This document shows positions 55,772 through 64,000 of a DNA stretch of 64,000 nucleotides, piece by piece. The DNA is from Melioribacter roseus (lineage in GTDB: Bacteria > Bacteroidota > Ignavibacteria > Ignavibacteriales > Melioribacteraceae): the NCBI GenBank assembly GCA_020724265.1, contig DYHH01000008.1, forward strand, positions 96,546 through 160,545, given 5' to 3'. Under the pieces are notes generated by a model that saw nothing but the letters and a program-made list of their open reading frames with translations, was not told where the DNA came from and made no database searches. How positions within the stretch are numbered: the first letter of the stretch is position 1; each line of letters starts with the position of its first letter. The translations under genes were made by a program, and so were the position numbers.

Positions 55772-57352
55772 TTATTCCAAACTAATAAAATTGATTTTAT
55801 CGATTCCGTTTATCTCTCTAAGTTTAACTGCAAGCTGTTCATCAACATTATCATCAACGTTCATTATAGTTAATGCGGCGGCGCCTTTATTTATTCTACT
55901 TAACGAGACACCTGCTATATTAATATTGTGCTCGGCTAATATTACACCTGCTCTTGCAAGAACGCCGGGTCTGTCAATATTGCTATAAATTATAATGGTT
56001 CCTTGCGGTTCAAATTCCATTTTGTAGTTATCAACTTTTATGATTCTGATATTGTTACCGCTTAAAATTCCCTCAAAGGAATGCAGAAATTCTTTCTCGT
56101 TTATTACTGCTCTTATAAGATTCTTATAGTCCTGGTGATCGTTATTTTTAATTTCTCTTAAAGTTATTCCTCTTTCTTCGGCTATATGTTTAGCATTTAT
56201 TAGGTTAACATTTATATCGGAAAATGAATTAAGCAGCCCTTGCAGGAAAGAAGTGGAAAGAACTTCAACGTAATCAAGCAAATAATCTCCGTAATATTCC
56301 AGTTCAATTTTGCTGCATTTATATTCTAATGTCTGTCCGTGTATTGAACCAAGTTTATTTGCAAGTTCAATGTATGGTTTTAATTTTTCGTTGCCGCTGT
56401 ATTGAATAGCAAGTCCGTTAACAAATCCGGCGGCGATACCGTCTTTAAAGTATTGCACAATCTGATCGGCTAATTGTACGGCAACTTTTTCTTGTGCTTC
56501 ATCGGTAGAAGCTGCAAGGTGCGGTGTCGAAATTACTCTTTCACTTTCGATTAGAGAATGATCATCAGGCGGTTCATCAACAAAAACGTCAAATGCAGCA
56601 CCCGAGATAATTCCATCATTTATTCCTTTTAAGATTGCTTTCTCATTAACTACTCCGCCGCGTGCACAGTTAATAATCTTAACTCCTTTTTTCAACTTGT
56701 TCAGATTATTCTCATTAATCAATTCGCTTGTTTCTGAGGAAAGCGGAACATGAAATGTGATTATATCCGATTGACTTAAAAGTTCATCAAAGCTTACTAA
56801 AGTAATATTCAGTTTTGATGCAGCTTCCGTTGATAAAAAAGGATCATAAGCAATAATTTTCATATCGAAAGCAGAAGCACGTTTAGCAACCTCTTTGCCT
56901 ATTTTACCAACGCCGACAATACCGAGTATTTTTGATGATAATTCAACTCCGGAGAATTTTTTCTTTTCCCACTTCCCTTGCTTCATGCTTTGATCTGCCT
57001 GCGGAATATTTCTGCACAGAGAGAGCATCATTGCCATTGTATGTTCTGCCGCAGATATTGTATTACCGCCCGGAGTATTCATAACAAGAATGCCATTGCG
57101 GGTTGCGGAATCCAAATCAATATTATCAACACCGGCACCGGCTCTGCCAATTACTTCTAAATTTATTCCTTCGTTAATTATATCCGGGGTTACTTGAGTT
57201 GCACTTCTTACAATAAGTAAATTATAATTCTTTATTAATTGTTGTAATTCTTGGTTAGTAATTCCGGGTTTGTAATCGACAATGAACGAGTTTTGTTCAA
57301 GGATTTCAATGCAGCGGGAATGAATTTTATCTGTTATTAAGATTTTCTTCAT
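55772..57352 (-). CDS. serA: D-3-phosphoglycerate dehydrogenase, full-length
   Basis: First enzyme of serine synthesis, NAD-linked oxidation of 3-phosphoglycerate. At 526 residues it is the long type: catalytic domain with VGVGKIGKEVAKRAS and the triad in INCARGGVVNEKAI (Arg), FVDEPPDDH (Glu) and STPHLAASTDEAQ (His), an intervening domain (about 320-450), and a C-terminal ACT domain (about 455-526, IIIYSNIDRPGVLARAGVIL) for serine feedback. No Shine-Dalgarno is obvious. A structured 130-base region separates it from trxA upstream. Confidence 0.95.
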   Translation of the reverse strand: MKKILITDKIHSRCIEILEQNSFIVDYKPGITNQELQQLIKNYNLLIVRSATQVTPDIINEGINLEVIGRAGAGVDNIDLDSATRNGILVMNTPGGNTISAAEHTMAMMLSLCRNIPQADQSMKQGKWEKKKFSGVELSSKILGIVGVGKIGKEVAKRASAFDMKIIAYDPFLSTEAASKLNITLVSFDELLSQSDIITFHVPLSSETSELINENNLNKLKKGVKIINCARGGVVNEKAILKGINDGIISGAAFDVFVDEPPDDHSLIESERVISTPHLAASTDEAQEKVAVQLADQIVQYFKDGIAAGFVNGLAIQYSGNEKLKPYIELANKLGSIHGQTLEYKCSKIELEYYGDYLLDYVEVLSTSFLQGLLNSFSDINVNLINAKHIAEERGITLREIKNNDHQDYKNLIRAVINEKEFLHSFEGILSGNNIRIIKVDNYKMEFEPQGTIIIYSNIDRPGVLARAGVILAEHNINIAGVSLSRINKGAAALTIMNVDDNVDEQLAVKLREINGIDKINFISLE

Positions 57353-57372
57353 TTATGGTTTTTTAAAAGAAA

Positions 57373-57478
57373 AAGGGCTGACAATTTCTATTTATTGATA
57401 ATCAGTAATTAACGAATAGTAAAACAAAATTTGTAATTACAAAACCATCAACGTAAAATTTTATTTTGCTCAGCCCTT
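57373..57478 (-). terminator. Long-loop hairpin between trxA and serA
   Basis: AAGGGCTGA (57373-57381) pairs perfectly with TCAGCCCTT (57470-57478) across an 88-base loop that holds a second palindrome, TTGTAATTACAA (57430-57441). On the minus strand the distal arm is followed by TTTCTTTT. It may be a trxA terminator or a structured serA leader. Confidence 0.55.
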
Positions 57479-57485
57479 AATTAAA

Positions 57486-57806
57486 TTAGACAACGTTTTT
57501 AATTTTATCGACAAACATTTGTTTAGGTACTGCACCGATTACGGTTTCGACAACTTGTCCACCCTTAAAGTATAACACGGTTGGAATACTTCTGACACCA
57601 TATTTAACGGCAATCTGTTGATTCTCGTCAACATCAAGTTTACCTATCTTAACTTTTCCGCCATACTCTGAGGCAAGTTCTTCCATAATAGGTGCAATCA
57701 TTCTGCAAGGACCGCACCAAGCAGCCCAAAAATCGACAATAACAGGAATATCGGAATTCATTACTTCAGTTTCAAAATTATCATCAGTAACAACAATTGG
57801 TTTCAT
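57486..57806 (-). CDS. trxA: Thioredoxin
   Basis: 106-residue dithiol-disulfide oxidoreductase with the active site [10 protein letters not shown] (C31, C34), an upstream [16 protein letters not shown] and the cis-proline motif [11 protein letters not shown]. Cytoplasmic, with no signal peptide. AAGGAG precedes the ATG. It follows the acyl-CoA dehydrogenase gene by 31 bases. Confidence 0.97.
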   Translation of the reverse strand: MKPIVVTDDNFETEVMNSDIPVIVDFWAAWCGPCRMIAPIMEELASEYGGKVKIGKLDVDENQQIAVKYGVRSIPTVLYFKGGQVVETVIGAVPKQMFVDKIKNVV

Positions 57807-57837
57807 AAACTACATTCTCCTTTTAATGAATAAAAAC

Positions 57838-58980
57838 TTACATTACACCGTTTTTCTTAATAACGTCACGCGCAATAATCCCTTTTTGAATTTCATTTGT
57901 ACCTTCAAAAATTCTATTGATGCGGGAATCGCGATAAAATCTTTCAACCGGCAGTTCTCTTGAATAACCCATACCACCGTGAATTTGGACAGCAAAATCG
58001 GCAACTTTGTCCAATCCTTCAGAACAGTATAATTTTACCATTGCCGATTGCTTGGAAATATTTTTTCCCAAATCATAATCAACTGCGGTACGGTAAACAA
58101 TTGATTCCATTGTAAAAATAACAGTTGCCATTTCGGCAAGCATAAATTGAATTGCCTGGAAGTTGGAAATACTTTGATCAAATTGTTTTCTTTCTTTTGA
58201 ATAAGCAGCCGACATCTCAAGAAGTTCTTTAGCCGCACCAAGACAAGCAGCACCCAGACCGAGTCTTCCCGCATCCAAAGTTTTCATTGCAAGAATAAAT
58301 CCTCTTCCTTCCGAACCAAGCAAATTTTCTTTAGGAACACGAACGTTATCAAAAGTAATTTGATTTGTTGTACTCCCCTTAATACCCATTTTCTTTTCCG
58401 GTGGACCTGCTTGAAAACCGGGGTCGGAAGTTTCAACTACGAAAGCACTTAATCCCTTCGGAGTTCTTGCAAATACCGAAACAATGTCGGCAATACCTCC
58501 GTTTGTTATCCAAAGTTTTTCACCGTTGATTACCCAATGATCACCGTCTAATTCAGCTTTTGTTTTTACATTGAATGAATCGGAACCGGCTTGTGCTTCG
58601 GTCAAACAAAAAGCACCGATCTTTTCTCCGGATGCAAGAGGAACTAAATATTTTTTCTTTAGTTCTTCCGTACCGCCAAGATAAATTGTATTTGCGCCTA
58701 TCGATTGATGGGCTCCAATAAAAGTTGCAGTTGACATGCATCCGCGGGCAATTTCTTCCTGCATGATACAATAACCGACTTCTCCCATCCCTGCACCGCC
58801 GTATTCTTCGGGGAAAGAAATACCAAGCAAACCAAGCTCGCCTAATTGTTTAATCAATTCATCGGGTATTTTTTCGTTTGCATCAATTTCTGCCGAGCGT
58901 GGTTTGATTTCATTTTTTGTGAAATCTCTAACCATATCCCGCAGCATTACTTGTTCTTCGGTAAATTTGAATTCAGTCAT
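57838..58980 (-). CDS. Acyl-CoA dehydrogenase
   Basis: FAD-dependent acyl-CoA dehydrogenase, 380 residues, introducing the alpha-beta double bond in fatty-acid or branched-chain oxidation. Signatures: CLTEAQAGSDSFNVKTKAE (FAD/substrate region), WITNGGIADIVSVFART, and the C-terminal INRIFEGTNEIQKGIIARDVI with the catalytic glutamate in the EGTNE motif. The chain-length class is not clear; short-chain/butyryl type is typical for this length. In an operon with a FabL-like reductase above and thioredoxin below. Confidence 0.93.
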   Translation of the reverse strand: MTEFKFTEEQVMLRDMVRDFTKNEIKPRSAEIDANEKIPDELIKQLGELGLLGISFPEEYGGAGMGEVGYCIMQEEIARGCMSTATFIGAHQSIGANTIYLGGTEELKKKYLVPLASGEKIGAFCLTEAQAGSDSFNVKTKAELDGDHWVINGEKLWITNGGIADIVSVFARTPKGLSAFVVETSDPGFQAGPPEKKMGIKGSTTNQITFDNVRVPKENLLGSEGRGFILAMKTLDAGRLGLGAACLGAAKELLEMSAAYSKERKQFDQSISNFQAIQFMLAEMATVIFTMESIVYRTAVDYDLGKNISKQSAMVKLYCSEGLDKVADFAVQIHGGMGYSRELPVERFYRDSRINRIFEGTNEIQKGIIARDVIKKNGVM

Positions 58981-59008
58981 TATGATAATCTATATATTAG
59001 TTGAGAAA

Positions 59009-59815
59009 TTACTTTTCGCCGATATAGTTGACAATGTACTCTCCGCCGTCAACACCAATAACATTACCGGAAATCCAATCAGCTTCCGGCTTAGAGAGAA
59101 GTACAATTGTTTTTCCAACATCCTCGGGAGTGGTCAATCTATTTTGCGGGTTTTTTGATTTAGCAGATTTCAGCATTAATTCTGAATTAGGAATTTTAGA
59201 AAGAGCAGGAGTGTCAGTAACACCAGCCATAATCGCGTTAGCAGTAATTTTCATTGGTCCGAGTTCAACAGCTAATTGACGAATGTGAGCTTCGAGTGCA
59301 GCTTTAGCCGCAGAAACTGCACCATAATTGGGTATAACGGTTTGTGAACCGGCACTAGTTAAAGCGAATATTCTGCCGCCTTTGGCAAACAGATTTCTGA
59401 ATAGCAATCCTTGAGTCCAATAAACCAAAGTATGAGCCATAACATCCAATGTCATTGACATTTGTGCAGGCGAAATTACATCATTTGGCGAGGCTCCTAC
59501 ATAAGGTTTCAACGTTCCGAAGGCGAGAGAATGAACAAGTACATGAATGTAAGGATGTTCTTTTGTAGTAAATCTTTCTTTTATTTCGTCTAATATATCG
59601 TTTCTTCTTAACTGATCCGCAGCATTCATATTAAAGAAAACTGCTGTTTGTCCGGTTTTTTCTATTTTCTTAACAATGTTGCTAACATTAGGCATTGTGA
59701 TTTGCCTGTCTAAATGTATACCGAAAATATTATAACCTTCTTTTGCCAGAGCTACTGCCGATGCACCGCCGAATCCGCTGGATGCACCAAGTACTAATGC
59801 CCATTTTTTTTGCAT
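59009..59815 (-). CDS. Short-chain dehydrogenase, FabL-like enoyl-ACP reductase
   Basis: 268 residues, NAD(P)-binding Rossmann enzyme with VLGASSGFGGASAVALAKEGYNI at the start. The catalytic residues show the enoyl-ACP reductase spacing, tyrosine-six-lysine (Y164 and K171 in NYGAVSAAKAALEAH), rather than the Y-three-K of ordinary SDRs. Together with PALSKIPNSELMLKSAKSKNPQNRL this resembles Bacillus FabL, the NADPH-dependent triclosan-tolerant enzyme. It would reduce enoyl-ACP in the last step of fatty-acid elongation, but an enoyl-CoA role beside the acyl-CoA dehydrogenase is also possible. Confidence 0.82.
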   Translation of the reverse strand: MQKKWALVLGASSGFGGASAVALAKEGYNIFGIHLDRQITMPNVSNIVKKIEKTGQTAVFFNMNAADQLRRNDILDEIKERFTTKEHPYIHVLVHSLAFGTLKPYVGASPNDVISPAQMSMTLDVMAHTLVYWTQGLLFRNLFAKGGRIFALTSAGSQTVIPNYGAVSAAKAALEAHIRQLAVELGPMKITANAIMAGVTDTPALSKIPNSELMLKSAKSKNPQNRLTTPEDVGKTIVLLSKPEADWISGNVIGVDGGEYIVNYIGEK

Positions 59816-59899
59816 TTTATTCCTTGTACTAATTACAAAAATGATTGTCGAAAATAAGAAATAAGGTTTGTGAAATCAAACTAATGAATTAAGCTGTAA

Positions 59900-62800
59900 C
59901 TAAGTTAAGTATTGAATATTTTCCAAACCGATAAGTTCGCCGACCTTGTCTAAAAATTCTTCGCTAAGTTCGACTTTATAATCAAGATAGAAATTTCTCA
60001 TTCTTCCGTTTTCTTTCATTCTAATATAAACCGGCATTGATCCAAGATGCTGCTCAAAAACTTTTCTTAACTCGGTAACAATATTTTCATCGTGCAAATC
60101 GGAATCGAGAATAAGAGCAACGGTTTTTGTTAATTTCTGTTTAACTTCTTCCAAAGGATATGCTTCTTCTGCGTGAAGTTTAATTGCATCTCCGCTGCTT
60201 TCAAGAGTTCCTTTGATAAGTACGGTTGACTCTTCAACAATTAAGCTCATACATTCAGCAAACACTTTGGAGAACATGATACACTCGCACGAGCCGGTAA
60301 AATCATCTAATTTAAAGAATGCCATTTGTCTACCGGAACGATCAATTTTTGTTCTAACTTCGGTGATAACCCCGCATGCTTTAACTTTATCTTTATTAAG
60401 AAAGGTTTCTTGTTCACCCAAATGAACATCTGCAAAAGATCTGTATTCGTTCTCAAATTTTCTTAAAGGGTGATCCGAAAGGTAGAAACCGAGTACTTTC
60501 CTTTCTTCGGTTAATTTTGTTTTAGTTTCCCACTTTGGAATATTTGGAAGTTCCGGTTCGTGAAATTCAAGTATCTCTTCGGAGTCATCAAATAAGCTTT
60601 CTACCTGTTGTTGATTTGAATTTCTAACTTTACCTCCAAACTGAAGCGCGTCTTCAATTGCGGCAAAGTTTTGTTCTCGTGTTCCTTTAACAATATCGAA
60701 TGCACCGGCAAGAACCAACCCTTCCAAAGCTCTTTTGTTTACAATTCTTGTATCAACATTACTGCAAAAATCGTAAATACTTTTAAATGGTCTCTGAAGC
60801 TCATTGTTTGCTCTTATTATTTCTTCAATAGCTTTTTTACCGACATTCTTTATTGCGGACATTCCAAAAATTATTTCCCCGTTTTCAACAGCAAAATTAA
60901 CAGATGCTTTATTTACATCGGGTGGACGAACATTTACTTTTAATTTTCTGCAGTCATCCAACAGCATTGTTACTTTGTTTGAATTTCCGAATTCGTTTGT
61001 GAGGTTAGCGGCAAGAAATTCCGGTAAATAATGAGCTTTTAAGTATGCAGTTTGATATGCCACGATACTATATGCAACAGCATGACTTTTATTAAAACCG
61101 TAGTTTGCAAATTTATCTATAGCGGCAAAGATTTCTTCAGCAACTTTTTTATTAATTTTATTTTTAACCGCACCTTCAACAAATATTTTCTGCTGCTCTT
61201 TCATCGCATCAGTATCTTTTTTCCCCATAGCTCTGCGTAGTATATCGGCTTCCGCTAAACTTAATCCGGCAACTTTATTTGCTATTTGAATAACTTGTTC
61301 CTGGTAAACAATAATACCGTAGGTTTCTTCAAGAATCGGTTGAACAATTTCATGAGGGTATTCTATTTTTCTTTTACCTTGCTTGCGAGAAATAAAATCA
61401 TCTATAAACTCCATTGGTCCCGGACGATAAAGTGCATTCATAGCAGCAAGATCGAGTACACTGGAAGGTTTTAATTTTTTTAGATACTCCCTCATAGGTG
61501 CGGATTCAAACTGAAATACGGCGGTTGTTTGTCCCTTTGCAAAAAGTTTGTAAGTTAATTCATCATTTAGAGGTATTGAGTCAATATCTATTTCTACGTT
61601 GCGGGTTTTCTTTACAAGTTCAATCGTATCTCTAATAATTGTTAAAGTTCTTAGACCGAGAAAATCCATTTTAAGTAAACCGGCGGCATCAAGTTCCTTC
61701 ATACTGAACTGCGTTACCATATCGTTATCTGTTCCTGCAGTTGCTAACGGAACAAAATCGCTCACAGGTCCCGGAGTAATTACTATGCCGGCTGCATGTT
61801 TAGAAGCGTTTCGATTCATACCTTCAAGAATTTTTGCGTATTGAATCATTTCTTGAATTTTAGGATCGTCTGAATCTTTTACCCATTTTAGTTCCGGTAC
61901 TTCGTCTAAAGCCTGATCGATTGTATAAACTTTTCCAAACTTAGAAGGAATGTATTTGGTTATTTTTTCAACTGTAGGAATAGGTATTTGTAAAACTCTT
62001 GCAACATCGCGTAAGACTGCTTTTGAAGAGAGCCTGTTGAAAGTAATAATCTGGCAAACAGAATCTTCACCGAATTTTTCTTTTACATAATTAATCACTT
62101 CGCCGCGCTGGTCATCTGCAAAATCAACGTCAATATCGGGCATGGTACCGCGTGCCGGATTTAAAAATCGTTCGAACAATAAATTATAATCAAGCGGATT
62201 GACGTTTGTTATTCCAAGTACATAAGCAATTAAACTTCCTGCCGCAGAACCTCTTCCCGGTCCAACCGGAATTCCCCTTTGCTTTGCCGCATTAATAAAA
62301 TCCTGCGTTATTAAAAAGTAACCAGAATAACCCATTTCTTGAATTACTTTTAATTCATAGTCAAACCTATCTTCGATATCCTTATTTATTTTGTTGAATT
62401 TTTTATGAAGACCTTCACGCGAGAGAATTTCAAAGTACTCATCCAAATTATTGGCATTTGATTCCGGAGGAATGGGAAATATTGGATAATGAAATTTTTC
62501 GAACTTCAAATCAAGATTAATTTTCTCATCTATCTCAAGAGTATTCTCTATAGCACCTTTATAATTTTTAAAGATTGCTTTCATTTCTTCGGCAGATTTG
62601 AAGTAAACTTGATCGGTACCGTAACGAAGATTTTTATATTCGTAATTACCGGATTTATCGCCTAACAAAAGCAAAACGTTATGTGCAATTGAGTGCTCTT
62701 GTTTAATGTAATGAATATCATTCGTTGCAATAAGTTTCAAACCGAGCTCTTTAGCAAGCTTCGGCATTCCGTCTAAAATTGCTTTTTCTATATCAAGACC

Positions 62801-63352
62801 ATGATCTTGAATTTCGAGATAAAGATCATCATTAAACAATTCATGCAATCGGAGAGTTGTTTCCTTTGCTTTATTATAATCTCCGTTAATAAGATGAACA
62901 GATACGGGTCCAGCCGGACAAGCAGTAGTACAAATTAATCCTTCGCTATGCTTTGCAAGGATTTCCATATCAATTCTTGGTTTATAATAAAAACCTTCTG
63001 TAAACCCGATTGACGAAAGTTTGATTAGATTTTGATACCCGGTTTTATTCTTTGCAAGCAAAACAAGATGGTTATAATGTTTGGATCTTTTTCTACCTGT
63101 TCCGTTATCAGAACCTTTTTCAAAACGAGAACTATCCATTGCAATATAAGCTTCCATACCTATAATAGGTTTGATGCCGGCTTTAGTTGCTTTATTATAA
63201 AATTCGGAGACACCATACATTACACCGTGATCGGTAAGTGCTATGGAAGACATACCCATTTCTTTGGTTGTGTTAACTAAATCATCAATCGTACACGCTG
63301 CGTCTTGTAAACTAAAATGCGAATGATTATGAAGATGTACAAACTCACTCAT
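59900..63352 (-). CDS. dnaE: DNA polymerase III subunit alpha
   Basis: Replicative polymerase, 1150 residues, DnaE1 type. Domain order: PHP (about 1-270, with HLHNHSHFS at 6-14), polymerase core with the catalytic aspartates in PDIDVDFADDQRG (about 400) and the region KMDFLGLRTLTII, fingers/beta-binding with YQEQVIQIANKVAG, helix-hairpin-helix, and an OB-fold (about 985-1060, VKACGVITEVRTKIDRSGRQMAFFKLDD). AAAGGAT precedes the ATG. Length is usual for this group. Confidence 0.97.
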   Translation of the reverse strand: MSEFVHLHNHSHFSLQDAACTIDDLVNTTKEMGMSSIALTDHGVMYGVSEFYNKATKAGIKPIIGMEAYIAMDSSRFEKGSDNGTGRKRSKHYNHLVLLAKNKTGYQNLIKLSSIGFTEGFYYKPRIDMEILAKHSEGLICTTACPAGPVSVHLINGDYNKAKETTLRLHELFNDDLYLEIQDHGLDIEKAILDGMPKLAKELGLKLIATNDIHYIKQEHSIAHNVLLLLGDKSGNYEYKNLRYGTDQVYFKSAEEMKAIFKNYKGAIENTLEIDEKINLDLKFEKFHYPIFPIPPESNANNLDEYFEILSREGLHKKFNKINKDIEDRFDYELKVIQEMGYSGYFLITQDFINAAKQRGIPVGPGRGSAAGSLIAYVLGITNVNPLDYNLLFERFLNPARGTMPDIDVDFADDQRGEVINYVKEKFGEDSVCQIITFNRLSSKAVLRDVARVLQIPIPTVEKITKYIPSKFGKVYTIDQALDEVPELKWVKDSDDPKIQEMIQYAKILEGMNRNASKHAAGIVITPGPVSDFVPLATAGTDNDMVTQFSMKELDAAGLLKMDFLGLRTLTIIRDTIELVKKTRNVEIDIDSIPLNDELTYKLFAKGQTTAVFQFESAPMREYLKKLKPSSVLDLAAMNALYRPGPMEFIDDFISRKQGKRKIEYPHEIVQPILEETYGIIVYQEQVIQIANKVAGLSLAEADILRRAMGKKDTDAMKEQQKIFVEGAVKNKINKKVAEEIFAAIDKFANYGFNKSHAVAYSIVAYQTAYLKAHYLPEFLAANLTNEFGNSNKVTMLLDDCRKLKVNVRPPDVNKASVNFAVENGEIIFGMSAIKNVGKKAIEEIIRANNELQRPFKSIYDFCSNVDTRIVNKRALEGLVLAGAFDIVKGTREQNFAAIEDALQFGGKVRNSNQQQVESLFDDSEEILEFHEPELPNIPKWETKTKLTEERKVLGFYLSDHPLRKFENEYRSFADVHLGEQETFLNKDKVKACGVITEVRTKIDRSGRQMAFFKLDDFTGSCECIMFSKVFAECMSLIVEESTVLIKGTLESSGDAIKLHAEEAYPLEEVKQKLTKTVALILDSDLHDENIVTELRKVFEQHLGSMPVYIRMKENGRMRNFYLDYKVELSEEFLDKVGELIGLENIQYLT

Positions 63353-63420
63353 TTATTTGGAATCCTTTTTCTCTTGGTTTAACTAAAACTTCATTTATTT
63401 TCCATTAACAAAAAAGTGGC

Positions 63421-63530
63421 TGAAAAAGAGAGGGGGAGAATGGGAGAGGGGGAGTAAATGATAGTATTAAAAAATTTTTTCTTCTCCCACTCGCCTCTTC
63501 TCCCCATTTCCATCATTCCTCTTCTCAAAT
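63421..63530. repeat. GA-rich then CT-rich low-complexity tracts (imperfect inverted repeat)
   Basis: On the plus strand a purine tract of the form GAGAGGGGGAGAATGGGAG (about 63428-63455) is followed, after AAAAAATTTTTT near 63470-63481, by a pyrimidine tract (about 63480-63530). The two can pair imperfectly. On the minus strand the arm nearer the four-helix gene repeats the GGGAGAA pattern found ahead of that gene. Confidence 0.6.
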
Positions 63531-63899
63531 ACTCCACTTCTCAGATTGATTCATCATTCTTACAAGCTTACCTAAAATATTTTCATAAACGTCATAAAGT
63601 CTTTCGAATTCTTTTTTGTCAATGTATTTGCATTCATAAGAAAACTCCAACCAACATTGAGTTTCAGCAGCTTCAGCTTCTGAATCACTTAATTTTGATA
63701 TAAACGATTTCGGATATCTACGCTTTCTAAAAGCTTCAGAAATATTTGCACAAACAGATCGAGAGGATCTTCTTATTTGATCAGTTAGAGAATAAGTTTC
63801 TTCTTTAGGAAAGCCTTTTGTTTTCTCAAATATTTCCATGGCTGTATTAAAGGACATTTTATAAACTTCTAATTCTCTATGTGATTTAATAACCTTCAT
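63525..63899 (-). CDS. Four-helix-bundle protein (23S rRNA IVS-type)
   Basis: 124-residue all-helical protein of the four-helix-bundle family first known from intervening sequences in 23S rRNA and also found alone in many genomes. Characteristic stretches: SHRELEVYKMSFNTAMEIFE, EETYSLTDQIRRSSRSVCANISEAFRKRR, and DSEAEAAETQCWLEFSYECKYI. I start at the ATG at 63897-63899 because AGGGAG lies five bases before it; the longer frame runs into GA-rich low-complexity DNA. Function unknown. GA-rich tracts flank it on both sides. Confidence 0.9.
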   Translation of the reverse strand: MKVIKSHRELEVYKMSFNTAMEIFEKTKGFPKEETYSLTDQIRRSSRSVCANISEAFRKRRYPKSFISKLSDSEAEAAETQCWLEFSYECKYIDKKEFERLYDVYENILGKLVRMMNQSEKWSI

Positions 63900-63901
63900 A
63901 T

Positions 63902-63947
63902 TAACTCCCTTTTGTTTCTCAGTTTCTCCCCTTCCCCCTTTCTCCAC
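63902..63947. repeat. GA-rich tract upstream of the four-helix gene
   Basis: A purine tract on the minus strand, with GGAGAAAGGGGGAAGGGGAG near 63928-63946 and AAAAGGGAG next to the start codon. It contains the ribosome site of the four-helix gene and resembles the tract beyond its 3' end. Confidence 0.6.
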
Positions 63948-64000
63948 TGATCTTTACCCCAAAAAGTAGACAAAAAAATAAGTTAGTTAAGTTAATTTTT

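Noticed and set aside
63458..63703. Plus-strand frame opposite the four-helix gene
   Set aside because: The minus strand encodes a clear four-helix family protein; the plus frame starts in a low-complexity tract.
63900..63947. Longer start for the four-helix protein
   Set aside because: Extra residues would be low-complexity E/K/G/R coded by the GA tract, and AGGGAG clearly marks the inner ATG.

Overview
The window reads as a chromosomal stretch of an AT-rich, Gram-negative member of the Bacteroidota/Chlorobiota group, most likely an ignavibacterium (class Ignavibacteria). This is inference from gene content: proteins with C-terminal sorting domains of the type IX secretion system (T9SS), PorV-like outer-membrane proteins, GWxTD-domain proteins, TonB-dependent receptors with an N-terminal carboxypeptidase-regulatory-like domain, and an ATP synthase locus that lacks atpD and atpC. 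Many genes have clear GGAGG-type Shine-Dalgarno sites, which is more like Ignavibacteria/Chlorobi than Bacteroidetes proper. I see no tRNA, rRNA, CRISPR array, insertion sequence or prophage.

Layout. 1-3749: the end of an M20 dipeptidase gene, then two overlapping LptF/LptG permease genes. 3750-10093 (minus): a four-gene envelope-signalling operon made of a secreted protein, a FecR-domain protein, a large outer-membrane protein and a CHASE2 adenylate cyclase. 10267-11824 (minus): a TPR lipoprotein, a terminator and a DUF3467 gene. 12040-16352 (plus): adenosine deaminase, a small unknown gene, urocanate hydratase and a phosphoglycerate-dehydrogenase-like enzyme, ended by a strong terminator. 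16422-17180 (minus): an MqnA-like protein. 17486-19963 (plus): a secreted seven-repeat SBBP propeller protein with a T9SS signal.

From about 63.9 kb down to 20.05 kb every gene lies on the minus strand. 31455-20053 is one tightly packed run: glycosyltransferase, M23 peptidase, bactofilin, AtpZ/AtpI-like proteins, atpBEFHAG, then ffh-rpsP-khpA-rimM-trmD-rplS, closed by a terminator. It joins envelope morphogenesis, the ATP synthase and the translation/secretion cluster.

55511-31532 is dominated by surface proteins. Its main feature is a cassette present twice in the same order: TonB-dependent receptor, giant secreted protein, PorV-like protein, terminator, GWxTD protein. Copy A runs 41774-31532 and adds a 20-residue leader ORF and a DUF4397-like lipoprotein at its start. 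Copy B runs 53570-42329 and adds a second GWxTD gene and an LpxL-like acyltransferase at its end. Homologous pieces of both copies align by eye, so this is a duplicated functional unit and the best candidate here for an undescribed system, probably in export or display of large surface proteins.

63899-55772 (minus) holds a four-helix-bundle gene flanked by GA-rich tracts, dnaE, a FabL-like enoyl-ACP reductase, an acyl-CoA dehydrogenase, thioredoxin and a full-length serA preceded by a structured leader.
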